Numbered from the stretch's first letter, positions 43,086 through 52,877 are shown. The stretch is DNA of 64,000 bases from Chryseosolibacter sp036402115 (GCA_036402115.1 DASWTM010000027.1:62001-126000), one strand, 5' to 3'. Made by a program: numbers and translations. The notes: generated by a model from the sequence alone, not told the origin.

Positions 43086-44915
43086 TTACTCGTCTTTTTT
43101 CAGAATGCCTGCCCTGGACTCAAAGTCTTTGGCAAAAAACAGGTTTCCGCTGCTCGAGATATAGAGGCACTTCCTTAAGTCCTGAATCCGTTGAAATGGA
43201 TTTCCGTTCAAAATAATAAACGACGCAGGAGCGCCAGCTCTGATCGCTGAGCTGGCAGACTTCGTGACCGCGTCAGGTATAATGGTTGCGGTCTTTATTG
43301 CATCCAGAGGAGTAAGGCCTGCCTCAACGTACAGCTCAATTTCCCTTATAAGGGAATACCCGGGGATTCCCTGGTCAGACCCGGCAACAACTGGTACTCC
43401 GCCCTGGTACAGGTTCCTGACCAGTAACATACTTCGCTTAAGAAATTTTTCGCCGGTACCGATCTGCTCTCCGCTCACCCCGAAAGCCTCCCACACATTT
43501 ACGATGGAACCTTTTATCAGACGGGCAGAAGATTCAATATCGCTTAATGGGGTTGCCTTATTGCGCCAGCCGATTTCTGTTACCACCAGAGTCGGGTCTA
43601 CGACGATATTATGTCTGCGCAAGTAGCTGACAATCGCTGAATCGGTAGATGTTGTGTCGGAAAGGTCAAGCGTTGAGGAGATAAATGAAACGTGATTGAT
43701 TTCATCAATGCCGCCCTTGATCGCTTGCCAAAAGTCCAGGTCGCGCGGAATATGGCCACCAACTTTTAAGCCCCGTTTGTGCGACTCCTCCGCGATGGCA
43801 TAAAACTGTTTTGCAGTAATGTTGTTCCAGACCTTGATCTGATCAAAGCCTTTTCTCTGGTACTGATCCACGATTGATTTTGCATCCTCAGCAGAGTGCA
43901 CAATCATTTTTGCCCGGGGTACCGCACTCGGCCCGTCGATAAATCCTGCCTTTTTTATTTCAATTCCAAAAACCGGATTTGCGTGAGTAAGACTGTCGAG
44001 CGATGTGATTGAGGTTACTCCGTTGCCAAGATCGCGGATTTTCATTATTCCCCGAGCCAGATATGCCGGTAGCCACTCCACCTGTTTAAGATGGGCATGC
44101 ATATCCCACAGCGGGGGCATCAGCGTCTTCCCTGTGCCATTGATGAGGAACGCGTTTTTCTTTGTCTTTATTTTCTTGTTTGAAATTTCTTTGATGCGGC
44201 CCTCTTCGATGAGAATATTTACGTTCATTGAAACTGTATCATCAACGCCATTCCACAGGCTGATATTGGTGATGAGTGTTTGCGTGAATGATTTGTTTTT
44301 CGCTTCTATATCCTTAAAAATTTTCTCATAGACGTCCTCGGCATACCTGCGTTCGAAGAAGGCAATTTTGTCGCCCAGCGATGAGTGAAGACAGGATAAT
44401 CTGAAAGCTGCGAGCGGACTTATGCACACCATAAGCCTGTCGTTCGGGTCGAACCAGACCAGACTCGTTCCCCAGCCTTTGCCGGTCAAACCATATCTTC
44501 TTAACGGGACGCGGCCACCTGCAATATTCACGCTGTCCGTTCCCCGCAGCTCCCATTTGCCTTTACCCTTGTCTGCGAGGAATTGGTATGCAAGTTTTGA
44601 AAATGGAAAATCCGGAGCATCGTTTTCGCGAAGCCATGGATAGTAGTCACCTTCTACCTTGAAATCAGTTATCTTCTTGTCTGGTCCTGCCCTAAAAGTT
44701 GAAGTCGCGCGAACTTTCATCTGATAATCGATTACAGATTCTACGCGGACGTGCCGGCTCTTTGGGTCAACTGAACTTTCTTCAATAATTTCGTATCCAA
44801 CCTTAAGTTCATCCACGAAGTAGTGAAGGGTATCCAAAGATTGGGCATGCGAACCGAAAAAGGTCGTGTTCAACAGCACAACAAGAAGAAAACTGAGTTC
44901 AAATTTGCTTATCAT
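43086..44915 (-). CDS. Secreted amidohydrolase with N-terminal extra domain
   Basis: The 609-residue protein has a signal peptide (1-24, SHAQ) and an extra domain of about 180 residues (VKVEGDYYPWLREN...). An amidohydrolase (imidazolonepropionase-like) TIM barrel starts near 210. The metal ligands are visible: DMHAHL (His273, His275), Lys361 in IKVWNN, His388 in GGHIPR, His408 in NHVS, and Asp in VAGSDQG near 518. The HxH...K...H...H...D set is that of binuclear amidohydrolases. Substrate is not known. The extra domain is absent from the related protein at 48804. Confidence 0.85.
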   Translation of the reverse strand: MISKFELSFLLVVLLNTTFFGSHAQSLDTLHYFVDELKVGYEIIEESSVDPKSRHVRVESVIDYQMKVRATSTFRAGPDKKITDFKVEGDYYPWLRENDAPDFPFSKLAYQFLADKGKGKWELRGTDSVNIAGGRVPLRRYGLTGKGWGTSLVWFDPNDRLMVCISPLAAFRLSCLHSSLGDKIAFFERRYAEDVYEKIFKDIEAKNKSFTQTLITNISLWNGVDDTVSMNVNILIEEGRIKEISNKKIKTKKNAFLINGTGKTLMPPLWDMHAHLKQVEWLPAYLARGIMKIRDLGNGVTSITSLDSLTHANPVFGIEIKKAGFIDGPSAVPRAKMIVHSAEDAKSIVDQYQRKGFDQIKVWNNITAKQFYAIAEESHKRGLKVGGHIPRDLDFWQAIKGGIDEINHVSFISSTLDLSDTTSTDSAIVSYLRRHNIVVDPTLVVTEIGWRNKATPLSDIESSARLIKGSIVNVWEAFGVSGEQIGTGEKFLKRSMLLVRNLYQGGVPVVAGSDQGIPGYSLIREIELYVEAGLTPLDAIKTATIIPDAVTKSASSAIRAGAPASFIILNGNPFQRIQDLRKCLYISSSGNLFFAKDFESRAGILKKDE

Positions 44916-44968
44916 GTGTGGCTTAATGGTAACTTGATCCTTGAGAAGTTCAAACTAACGATTTGTTG

Positions 44969-46081
44969 TTAATTTCCCCTGACTGAATCCAGTGCCTTTA
45001 CAAGCTCAATTGAAAGCGCCCGCGAGGACTGTGCATTTTGACCCGAAATCACCCGCTGGTCTGCCTGAACGTTTGATGTCCAGTTCGAACCGGATATAAA
45101 TTTTCCTCCTTTGTTCTTCAGATCGGATTCCACCAGAACAGGCACAACCTTTTCAAGTTCAATCTCCTTTTCTTCGGCGTTGCTGAAACCAGTTACTTTT
45201 TTATTTGCAATGAGGAACGTTCCGTCCGATAACCTGATATCGCCAAGGGCTATTGATCCGTGACAGATTCCCGAAACTATACCGCCCGATTCGTAGATTC
45301 CGCGCGCGATTGCCGGCAGAACCGGGTTGCCGCGGATATCCCACATCGTACCATGCCCGCCGGCATAATAAATGGCAGTGTATTGTTCGGCTTTAATCTT
45401 TTCGGGCGTTGTGTGATGAAAGAGCTTGTACCATCCTTCCCTGTTATTTACAAACCACAGGTTGGTCGAATCATTGAGATCCTGACCATATATATGCGTA
45501 ACGGTACCTTTCGGACTGACAAAGTCAATCTGATATCCGGCCTCCGTTAACTTTTTATACGGATGGGAGACCTCGGTCAGATTCAACCCTGACTTTTTTC
45601 CTGTTGTGCCGAGCGCAGCGTGGCTGGTCACGACAAACAAGACTTTTGGGCTGGCGGGCAAGCGTGAAAATGTTTTGTCCACAATCAGCCATTCGTCCTT
45701 TATCCTGAGCAGGTTCATGAAATCATGAAACTTCACCTTCTCGTACATAAGCAAAACGGTTGCCTGCGCTGCATTGTTAAAGATTCGTACGTCTATGATT
45801 TCACCTGTGCACGGAAGCTTTTCTCCGGGTTTAAATCGTCTCAGGTATTCCTCGACGGTCCACTCGTTAATATCGCCGGTTTCGTTGTTTATGAATTTCA
45901 ATTTTGCCCCCGGGTGAAAGCTTTCGCGAAGCATTTCCATATCACCAGAATTTCTTCCGGTAATATACTTTTCAACAGTACGCCGGACTTTGTTTTCCTG
46001 CTGGTCCTGCGCCTGACAGACCGAAAATCCAATGAAGCACAATGCTATTGCCGTTATCCAGTTTTTTGTTTTCAACTTCAT
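44969..46081 (-). CDS. Secreted NTF2-like/DJ-1 (PfpI, Hsp31-like) fusion
   Basis: The 370-residue protein has a signal peptide (1-24, CQAQ), an NTF2-like (lumazine-binding-2) domain at about 28-140 (VRRTVEKYITGRNSGDMEMLRESFHPGA, WTVEEYLRRF, LRIKDEWLIVDKTFS) and a DJ-1/PfpI domain at about 145-370. The DJ-1 part has Glu170 in LTEVSHPY, YYAGGHGTMWD and the nucleophile elbow SGICHGS (Cys273 with His274), so the triad is complete. Members act as glyoxalase III, holdases or amidases. The fusion with NTF2 and the periplasmic location are uncommon. It is 53 bases upstream of the amidohydrolase gene on the same strand. Confidence 0.85.
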   Translation of the reverse strand: MKLKTKNWITAIALCFIGFSVCQAQDQQENKVRRTVEKYITGRNSGDMEMLRESFHPGAKLKFINNETGDINEWTVEEYLRRFKPGEKLPCTGEIIDVRIFNNAAQATVLLMYEKVKFHDFMNLLRIKDEWLIVDKTFSRLPASPKVLFVVTSHAALGTTGKKSGLNLTEVSHPYKKLTEAGYQIDFVSPKGTVTHIYGQDLNDSTNLWFVNNREGWYKLFHHTTPEKIKAEQYTAIYYAGGHGTMWDIRGNPVLPAIARGIYESGGIVSGICHGSIALGDIRLSDGTFLIANKKVTGFSNAEEKEIELEKVVPVLVESDLKNKGGKFISGSNWTSNVQADQRVISGQNAQSSRALSIELVKALDSVRGN

Positions 46082-46224
46082 TATTTGTTTTTATCGGGAA
46101 AAATGATGCGATTAACTGGCAGTCAAAAATGTATTCAACGAACGACCCGATTTTTTCAATGAAATACTTATAACCGATCTGCGGATTTTTCGAAATTGAC
46201 TTTTAATTGCCCCCATCATCCGAC

Positions 46225-47235
46225 ATGAAAAGACAATTAATGTATCTCCAGTTCATTGCGTGGATCTCTGCGCTGGGTCTGTTTTATGTATATTTATCGG
46301 CACGGCTGGGGAGCAACACGTATACGCTGGCGATTGCTTTTTCGTCGTTCACTTTTTTTGTCACGATTGTATACGGATATGCATTTGTATTGCATCGTGT
46401 TTATTATCGCAAACTGAATTTGCCTGCATACATCGCGCTGGTAATCGCGTTTCTGGCAGCTACGCTCTCCGCCCGCATGGCCATCGAATTATTTGTGATC
46501 GGAAAGCTTGCGCTTGAGCCCACGATTTTCGATCTGGGACCGACGCATTTGTTTTACGATGGTTTCAGTACATTCTGCGCGCTCGTCATTGGAATTCTGC
46601 TCGCTGCAGTACTGGACAGTTTTGCACGGGAACGCGAACGTCACGAGCTCAGGCAAAAACAAGCCGAGGCTGAATTGAATTTGCTTAAGGCGCAGCTGCA
46701 TCCTCATTTTATTTTTAATTCACTCAACAATCTCTACTACGATGTGTATAAACAACTTCCTGAGGTTGCTGAGAGGATTTCGATGCTTTCCGGTGCGATG
46801 CGATATTTTATTGATGAGGCGCCGAAAGACCGGGTGTTGCTCAGAACCGAACTGGCTTTCATCCGAAATTATATTGAACTTGAGCGCGTGCGGCTGCCCT
46901 ATAAGATGTCGGTTAATCTGGCGATAAACGCTGATGAAAATACGATTGTTCCGCCAATGTTACTCATGCCTCTTGTTGAGAATATTTTTAAACATGGCGA
47001 ACGGCACCCTGATGCGAAGCCGACTATTGTTTTGACGCAATCTCGCGAAAATATTGTATTCACAGTCACCAACAAGGTGGGAAAATCTAAAGGCACACCT
47101 CAGCGTGCAGGTCTGGGACTAAGAAACCTAAGGGAACGGCTTGAATTGCTTTATGGCCATCGCTACGAGCTGGTCACGAGCGATAACGGAGCTACCTATA
47201 CTGCGACCGTAATGATACCGATCCATGAAAATTAG
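46225..47235 (+). CDS. LytS-type sensor histidine kinase
   Basis: I choose the ATG at 46225, since the only earlier start is a TTG at 46207. The 336-residue protein has four hydrophobic helices (about 7-24, 34-58, 66-94, 115-132), a coiled RERERHELRQKQAEAE linker, His161 in AQLHPHFIFNSLNNLYYD, N-box LVENIFKHG and G2 box GLGLRNLRERL. There is no clear DxG box; the position reads NKVG. It belongs to the same group as the kinase at 6436 rather than the 9704/12292/33736 group. The LytTR gene overlaps its 3' end by 11 bases. Confidence 0.92.
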   Translation: MKRQLMYLQFIAWISALGLFYVYLSARLGSNTYTLAIAFSSFTFFVTIVYGYAFVLHRVYYRKLNLPAYIALVIAFLAATLSARMAIELFVIGKLALEPTIFDLGPTHLFYDGFSTFCALVIGILLAAVLDSFARERERHELRQKQAEAELNLLKAQLHPHFIFNSLNNLYYDVYKQLPEVAERISMLSGAMRYFIDEAPKDRVLLRTELAFIRNYIELERVRLPYKMSVNLAINADENTIVPPMLLMPLVENIFKHGERHPDAKPTIVLTQSRENIVFTVTNKVGKSKGTPQRAGLGLRNLRERLELLYGHRYELVTSDNGATYTATVMIPIHEN

Positions 47236-47929
47236 TTGTGCCGTCCTGGAAGATGAGCCTAAAGCGCTCACCCTTATCACAGAATATATTGAGAAAATTG
47301 AATTTCTCGATCTGCGCTTTTACACCTCCGACCCCGTAGAGCTTTTGAATTACACTTCAGGCCATTCTGTTGAACTCATTTTTCTTGATATAAATTTGCC
47401 AGGCACTTCCGGGTTTGAGGTTGCTTTCAATATCAGTCCAAAGACAAAAATTATTTTTACGACTGCATATTCAGATTATGCAGTCGACAGTTATCTGCTT
47501 AATACAGTGGATTATTTGCTCAAACCCATAACTTTTGACCGGTTTAAAATTGCTGTTGACAAGGCGAGAACTATAACCGAAAAAGAATCTGTACCGGTTA
47601 AAGAAGTCATACAGCCTGGAGCTTTTTTTGTGAAAAGCGGAAAGTCATTTTTGCAGTTGTATTGGTCAAAAATCGACTACATCGAAGGGCTTGGTGAATA
47701 TCTGGTGCTTCACACAGGATCACTGAAGACGATAATTTATAAGCGTATGAAAGAGATGGAGGAGATCTGCCCTGAATTTTTTATTCGTGTCCATAACTCC
47801 TTCATTATAAACACCGGCAGCATTACTCATGTGGAAAGCAATCATGTGGTCGTCGGGAAGGTAAAGATACCTATCGGCCGAAAGTATCGACAGGAGTTTA
47901 TGAAACTACTGAACCGGTCCAGCATCTGA
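47225..47929 (+). CDS. LytTR-family response regulator
   Basis: The 234-residue protein has a receiver domain (1-117) with LEDE at 8-11, Asp55 (FLDINLPGTSGF), T79-T80 and Lys100 (LLKPIT), then a LytTR domain (about 130-232): IEGLGEYLVLHT, FFIRVHNSFIIN, KIPIGRKYRQ. It starts 11 bases before the kinase stop, so it is co-translated with it. It resembles the regulator at 5738. About 870 bases without a gene follow. Confidence 0.93.
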   Translation: MKISCAVLEDEPKALTLITEYIEKIEFLDLRFYTSDPVELLNYTSGHSVELIFLDINLPGTSGFEVAFNISPKTKIIFTTAYSDYAVDSYLLNTVDYLLKPITFDRFKIAVDKARTITEKESVPVKEVIQPGAFFVKSGKSFLQLYWSKIDYIEGLGEYLVLHTGSLKTIIYKRMKEMEEICPEFFIRVHNSFIINTGSITHVESNHVVVGKVKIPIGRKYRQEFMKLLNRSSI

Positions 47930-48803
47930 GGTACCTATATGCGCGGCAGCCGAAAAAAACAACTGGCTTACGCTTGGCCAGGCACGCGGTATACTCTGTT
48001 GTAAAAGGTGCGTCCAGAAACAAAATGGTCGTGCTTAATTCTTGTCGGGTACCTTGAGAGTATTGGCGCATAATACTATTTATGTTCTGCATTTATAAAA
48101 TGAACTGGAGACCCAGTCACTCCGGTCGGCGCATCTGCGGAAAAGTTTATTTGAACCTGATTTCCGCAAGGATTAAAACAGCGGTTGTGCGTGCAGTACT
48201 TTTTTTAGTTGCTGACTTATGTTACTCATAACATTTCCATGAGTCCCACGATAACTGCTCTTTGCTATGAGCTGCCAATTCGCGCGTTCAGACATTAGGC
48301 CTGCCGCCTGAAGATTAACTCAGTAAGATGGTTATCGAGAAGTCAGTGGCTTTTTTCCTATGCGTCCAGCTTCGCCACAGTGATGCTCAGCACACGCTTG
48401 CACATTGACTTCAGGCTTACAAGCTTTGAATCTGGTGGTAAGTACATAACAAAAAACAATATGTGACGGGTATCATGGTGCCTGACGTATTAGACAGTGT
48501 CGTTTTCACCTTCCTGATTTTATGATTGGCAAGGTGGCTGGACGCTTATCGTTCGATCGCGGATTGACTGGAACAGAAAATATCGGGGTTAGCCAGTGGA
48601 ACGCAAACTTTCTTAATGCCGATGTGTCCGGCAAGTTTTGGCGATAAATGGCTGCTTGTACACCGCCATTCAAGTTATACTGTTTCGCAGCTTCCACAAA
48701 TTGTGCGGAGGCCGATGGCGGCACAATGATTGGTGGCATTCTTTTACCTGCAACAGGGATGCCTGCCGTCTGAAGTCTTCACCTTCTCAACTATCCATAC
48801 ACG
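47930..48803. other. 874-base gap, no gene recognised
   Basis: This stretch separates the LytS/LytTR pair from the amidohydrolase lipoprotein gene. Frames on both strands are short, and their products have no signal, helix or family pattern (for example 48506-48739 minus). No hairpin with a T run was found. It may hold regulatory sequence or an eroded gene. Confidence 0.35.
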
Positions 48804-50198
48804 ATGTCTTCCACCGGAAAACTGAAATTTGTAAAAGATGCACGATCAACTCGTGGTTTTCTGCTAATTTTTTTCTTGCTGGTTTTTGGCTGCGGGCCGG
48901 ATCAAAGCTCGCCAAAGCAACGGGATGAGACCTTGCCGATTGAAGGACGCCTTGCTTTTGTTTCCGTAAATATTGTCCCTATGACCGGGCCGGAGGTCTT
49001 GAAAGATCAGACAGTTGTGGTTGAGGAAGGAAAGATTATTGCTATAGGGCCATCGAAGGAAATTGCAGTGCCTGAAGGCACATCGCGGATAGAGGCAAGG
49101 AACAGATATTTGATGCCTGGCTTGACAGACTTCCACGTTCATTTTCCCACTGAGCCAAAAAATTATCAATGTGTCCTGGATCTGTTTCTGGCAAATGGCA
49201 TTACCCGGGTCGTAAACATGGAAGGTAATGCCGATCTTCTTGCATTGCGGAGGAAAATTGCAAGCGGTGTCGTGCGTGGGCCTACAATGTTTACTACGGG
49301 CCCATTTCTGAATCGTCCGATTGTGAGTACCCCTGAACAAGTCAAACAAGCGGTCATTTCCCAGAAGGCAGCTGGTTATGATTTTATAAAGCTGCATGGT
49401 GAGGTATCCGATGAAGAGTACCAGACCCTGCTTGCGGTCGCCAGACAACAAGATATCCGTGTCGTCGGACATGTGCCGACCGGAGTTGGGTTAACAGAGG
49501 TCCTTCGATCCGGCCAGCCCCTTATTGTTCATGCCGAGGAGTTCCTCTATTCGTATTTCATGCTTAATCGAGATTTGCCAACCAGCACACAGGAGATCGA
49601 CTCAATGACACGGACAATCGCAAGAGAAACTGCTCGAGCGCAGACTTGGGTCAGCCCCACATTAACAGTCTTTAATGAAATTATTTTGCAGGTCAATGAT
49701 ATTAAGGCAGTTCTTGGCAGACCTGAAATGGCATTTCTTCCATCATCCATCAAACAGCGTTGGACACCCCCGCTTAATCCCTATGTTAAGCGTTGGAAAA
49801 AAGAGGATGTATTGAGATTCAGCGCACAGTATAGAGTTATGGAACGACTGACGAAAGAACTGGCCAACGCGGGAGTGCCGCTTTTGGTCGGGTCAGACTG
49901 TTTGGTTCCGACAGTTGTGCCTGGTTTCTCAATTCATGATGAGATGTATCTGATGGCGCGTGCTGGCCTGTCAAATTATGAAATATTGAAGGCAGCTACG
50001 GTTAATGCCTCGGTATTTTTGAATTCGAGAGACCAAACAGGGACAATTGAAGTGGGAACGCAGGCTGACTTCATTCTCATTGATGGTAATCCGATCGAAG
50101 ATCTTACCAATATCAAAAAACTCCAGGGTGTCATGCTAAAAGGAGTGTGGATGCCAGCGAGCGATTTACAGTCGTACATAAGTAATTGCAGCGAATAG
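48804..50198 (+). CDS. Amidohydrolase lipoprotein
   Basis: The 464-residue protein has an N-terminal membrane anchor with lipobox VFGC (Cys30) and an amidohydrolase barrel from about 48. Metal ligands are visible: DFHVHF (His111, His113), FIKLH (Lys196), GHVPT (His223), IVHAEE (His243) and GSDC near 365. It ends with the usual small beta-sandwich (GTQADFILIDGNPIEDL). It is a cell-envelope dipeptidase- or imidazolonepropionase-like enzyme of unknown substrate. It resembles the protein at 43086 but lacks that protein's extra domain. It lies 46 bases before the DUF5655 gene. Confidence 0.88.
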   Translation: MSSTGKLKFVKDARSTRGFLLIFFLLVFGCGPDQSSPKQRDETLPIEGRLAFVSVNIVPMTGPEVLKDQTVVVEEGKIIAIGPSKEIAVPEGTSRIEARNRYLMPGLTDFHVHFPTEPKNYQCVLDLFLANGITRVVNMEGNADLLALRRKIASGVVRGPTMFTTGPFLNRPIVSTPEQVKQAVISQKAAGYDFIKLHGEVSDEEYQTLLAVARQQDIRVVGHVPTGVGLTEVLRSGQPLIVHAEEFLYSYFMLNRDLPTSTQEIDSMTRTIARETARAQTWVSPTLTVFNEIILQVNDIKAVLGRPEMAFLPSSIKQRWTPPLNPYVKRWKKEDVLRFSAQYRVMERLTKELANAGVPLLVGSDCLVPTVVPGFSIHDEMYLMARAGLSNYEILKAATVNASVFLNSRDQTGTIEVGTQADFILIDGNPIEDLTNIKKLQGVMLKGVWMPASDLQSYISNCSE

Positions 50199-50244
50199 CC
50201 TCGTGCATAAACCGAGAGCACTGACGCTGGCTCAATAGGTAAGG

Positions 50245-50673
50245 ATGCCCTCATCAAAATGCAATAACCGTGGCAAGGAGAATCTGCAACCGATATATGA
50301 TGCTCTTTCGGCCTACATCGTCTCGCTGGGTGAGGATATCGAAATGGTACCCAAGAAAGCATTTGTAAGTGCGCCGAGGAAAAAGCAATCTGCCTGTCTT
50401 AAACCTGCAACTAAGGCAAGATTTGAACTTGAACTGATTCTGAAAGTCCAGGAAGCGCAAGGAATTCTTGAACCAATCACAGGCACAGGTGCAATGTGTA
50501 CGCACAACATTAAGTTGAGTTCATTCGGTAGAATCAGTGACCAGGTTAAGCACTGGATAAAAGAGCGTATGAAAATGCGGGCTGATCCTGGCTTTGCCCG
50601 TCGGGCTGTCCAGGCAAGGGCTGGCATTAATTTAAGAATTCAACAGCAGCTAAAGCCCAACCGTTACCAGTAA
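50245..50673 (+). CDS. DUF5655-domain protein
   Basis: The 142-residue soluble protein has a DUF5655 domain at about 14-105: IYDALSAYIVSLGEDIEMVPKKAFVSAPRKKQ, ARFELELIL, GAMCTHNIKLSSFGRISDQVKHWIKER. The domain usually follows DUF4287 in longer proteins, so this protein looks like a DUF5655-only form. An in-frame stop lies 7 bases upstream of the ATG, so the protein is not just misstarted. Its function is unknown, though the fold is shared with the DUF1801 proteins. Confidence 0.75.
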   Translation: MPSSKCNNRGKENLQPIYDALSAYIVSLGEDIEMVPKKAFVSAPRKKQSACLKPATKARFELELILKVQEAQGILEPITGTGAMCTHNIKLSSFGRISDQVKHWIKERMKMRADPGFARRAVQARAGINLRIQQQLKPNRYQ

Positions 50674-50859
50674 TATAAACCGCCTTGGGCTGTATGATTT
50701 TATCAACCGTTGTTTTTCATCAGGACAACTCCGGTAAGAAAACACACCCCGGCGCAATAATCTAACGCATTAAAGAAATTCTGACGGCATTTCGATGCCG
50801 TGATGGCAGTGGGCAAGGTCATGGGCGTTTTAATTGCAGCAGAGAAAAATACTTTTTTT

Positions 50860-51966
50860 ATGAACATCATCTTGAGAAACAGAATATCAAGTCTAATTTT
50901 TTTGTTTTCTGCCTTATGCTGGTCGTGCAACGAGACCGAAGAGACGGATTGGAAGATTTCACCGCAACCCAGGCAAGCCTCAAAAAGTATCATCAACGCA
51001 TTTGGCACTTACCAGGTTGCCGGGCTTGCAGAGATTCATTACAATGTTGAAACCTGGAAACTGATCCAGCAAATCATCAAAGACAACCAGGAAGCACAGG
51101 CATTTCGCGTTTTTGCTTTTGAGGGCGGTAACTCCCTGTATCAGGCGACAATGGATGATTACGTCAATGGCGGAGATGTTTCAGTCCAGGAATTAAAAAA
51201 GGTCTGGCGAAATAATACATTGATTAATACAACCTATGATGCGCCGGTATACCTGGAGTTCATTAACTCGATCCGGCAGGCAAACGAAAAGCTTGCACCA
51301 GGAAAAAAGTTCAGGATAATTTTGCTCGATCCTCCCATTGATTGGGCAACAGTCACCAGTGACATTCAGTTCAAGAGCTTTCAGGCACAGCGAGTAAACT
51401 CGATGATCGAGATTATTGAGAAAGAAGTTTATGCAAAGAATGAAAAGGTTCTCTTCATCGCAGGAAGCAATCATACGTCACGCAGTCTTCCAACGGCCCC
51501 CGTTCCGAGCGCTCTTTCCTCACTGGAGGAACGGCATCCCGGCACGACGCTTTCGATAGGTGTTTACAATGGCTTTGGTGTCGACGATAATGAGCTAAGT
51601 GAAATTGAAGCTAACTTTCAAGGTTGGCCACTCAATTCGATTGTTTTGTTAGAGGGCTCGGCGGTAGGAGAAATTCCAGCTGCCACCAACACGCGCATGA
51701 AAGGATCAGGCGGAACGCTTGTTGATCCGTTCAATGGCGCGCCATTGAAATCTGTTCATGATGCCCTCGTCTTTGTCGGTAACAGAAATTCGCTTACCGT
51801 TTCTGATCCGGCCACGGCGATATGTGGCTCAGCTGCTGATGATATAGCCTGGCGAAATGAGATTATCCGAAGGCAGGAACTGGTTAAACGCCTGCCGTTC
51901 CTTAGATACACCTTTGAAAGTTTGTGTACTCCGCTTCCCGCGGCATATTTTGATCACATCAGATAG
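50860..51966 (+). CDS. ChaN/erythromycin-esterase-like lipoprotein
   Basis: Starting at the ATG at 50860 gives 368 residues with lipobox ALCWSC (Cys24). The frame is open 20 codons further upstream but without a signal. The mature part resembles the ChaN/EreA superfamily by AGLAEIHYNVETWKLI, FAFEGGN, and FIAGSNHTS, with the helix-strand alternation typical of that group. The usual glycine-glutamate-threonine-histidine motif of the erythromycin esterases is here GLAEIHYN, so the enzyme may be active in a different way. The assignment to the superfamily is moderate. It lies after the DUF5655 gene on the same strand. Confidence 0.55.
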   Translation: MNIILRNRISSLIFLFSALCWSCNETEETDWKISPQPRQASKSIINAFGTYQVAGLAEIHYNVETWKLIQQIIKDNQEAQAFRVFAFEGGNSLYQATMDDYVNGGDVSVQELKKVWRNNTLINTTYDAPVYLEFINSIRQANEKLAPGKKFRIILLDPPIDWATVTSDIQFKSFQAQRVNSMIEIIEKEVYAKNEKVLFIAGSNHTSRSLPTAPVPSALSSLEERHPGTTLSIGVYNGFGVDDNELSEIEANFQGWPLNSIVLLEGSAVGEIPAATNTRMKGSGGTLVDPFNGAPLKSVHDALVFVGNRNSLTVSDPATAICGSAADDIAWRNEIIRRQELVKRLPFLRYTFESLCTPLPAAYFDHIR

Positions 51967-52051
51967 CCCGCCTCACTACGCATCACACGGCTTGCGGGTG
52001 AGGGCATGCGCATACATAAGGTAAGCGCAGCTCCGCCATTGATAAAATCTT

Positions 52052-52579
52052 TTGTCTGTGACAGAATTACCATTGAGGGTACCCGTAGGATATCCTCAAT
52101 TTTTTTCTCTCCACCCCCAGACACGAAGGGATCAAAACGAACAGGTGGTGAGCAGAGGCATAAGTGACAACAACCCGATCGTTGAGCAAATCAATACGCC
52201 ATCCGGATTGGCTGCAGGCAATGTAAGAATGAGAGTTGTGGTAAGTCACCAGAAAATCAAATCACCATGTGATCAGGTTGAAAATGGCGAAGTCGAGGAT
52301 TATACGGTTTCTATCGACAATCTGCCGGATGCGTCGTTCTCGGCAGCGGGGGCTGATGCGGAAGAGCAAACTGTAACCGTTTATCCAAACCCTGTGAGTG
52401 CACAACTACACATCGCCGTGGATGAGGTAACGGAAATAATCATCACCACACTCCCCGGAACTGTGGTGCACAGAGGTACTGAAAAAGTGATCGATGTGTC
52501 ACACCTGAAGCAAGGTCTCTATCGGGTTATTATCAGAGCAGGCTTGCGTACGTACCAGCGGAGATTCGTCAAATTGTAA
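52052..52579 (+). pseudogene. 5'-truncated fragment: GEVED plus T9SS sorting domain
   Basis: From about 52130 the frame matches the end of a GEVED domain (LAAGNVRMRVVVSHQKI...ENGEVEDYTV) and then a type IX secretion sorting domain (VTVYPNPVSAQLHIAV, IDVSHLKQGLYRVII, RRFVKL). There is no signal peptide, and the first 25 codons after a TTG at 52052 have no match. Real cargoes of this type are several hundred residues long with an N-terminal export signal, so only the C-terminal end survives. A strong terminator still follows at 52611. It is a dead remnant of a secreted, surface-attached protein. Confidence 0.7.
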
Positions 52580-52610
52580 TTGCCGACTCTGACTGATTCA
52601 TCCAATTATT

Positions 52611-52637
52611 GCCCCGGACCTGGGTCCGGGGCTTTTT
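52611..52637 (+). terminator. Rho-independent terminator
   Basis: GCCCCGGAC (52611-52619), loop CTGG, GTCCGGGGC (52624-52632) form a perfect 9-bp GC-rich stem followed by TTTTT. It is the former terminator of the truncated T9SS gene. Confidence 0.88.
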
Positions 52638-52877
52638 CATGGATTTTCTTTTGTTTGTGCACTTCTTTTTGAGTTTAACTCTGAACCATATTTCCGATCA
52701 ATGAACCTGCGCTGCTGCCCGGCGATTATCAGCTCCCGGTCATCCTGCATGACAGAGGAATTTCAGCTCAGCGATCATTCTGCACGTTTCAAAAAGTTTC
52801 GCGCGTGCGTAAGCAGAGCAGTTCCAACTTCAGGGAATGTTTTACAGTCAAAGTATCAACGACAAAACGCTACAAAG

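Noticed and set aside
48506..48739. 77-codon minus frame in the 874-base gap
   Set aside because: Proline-rich product without any recognisable motif, and no start signal.
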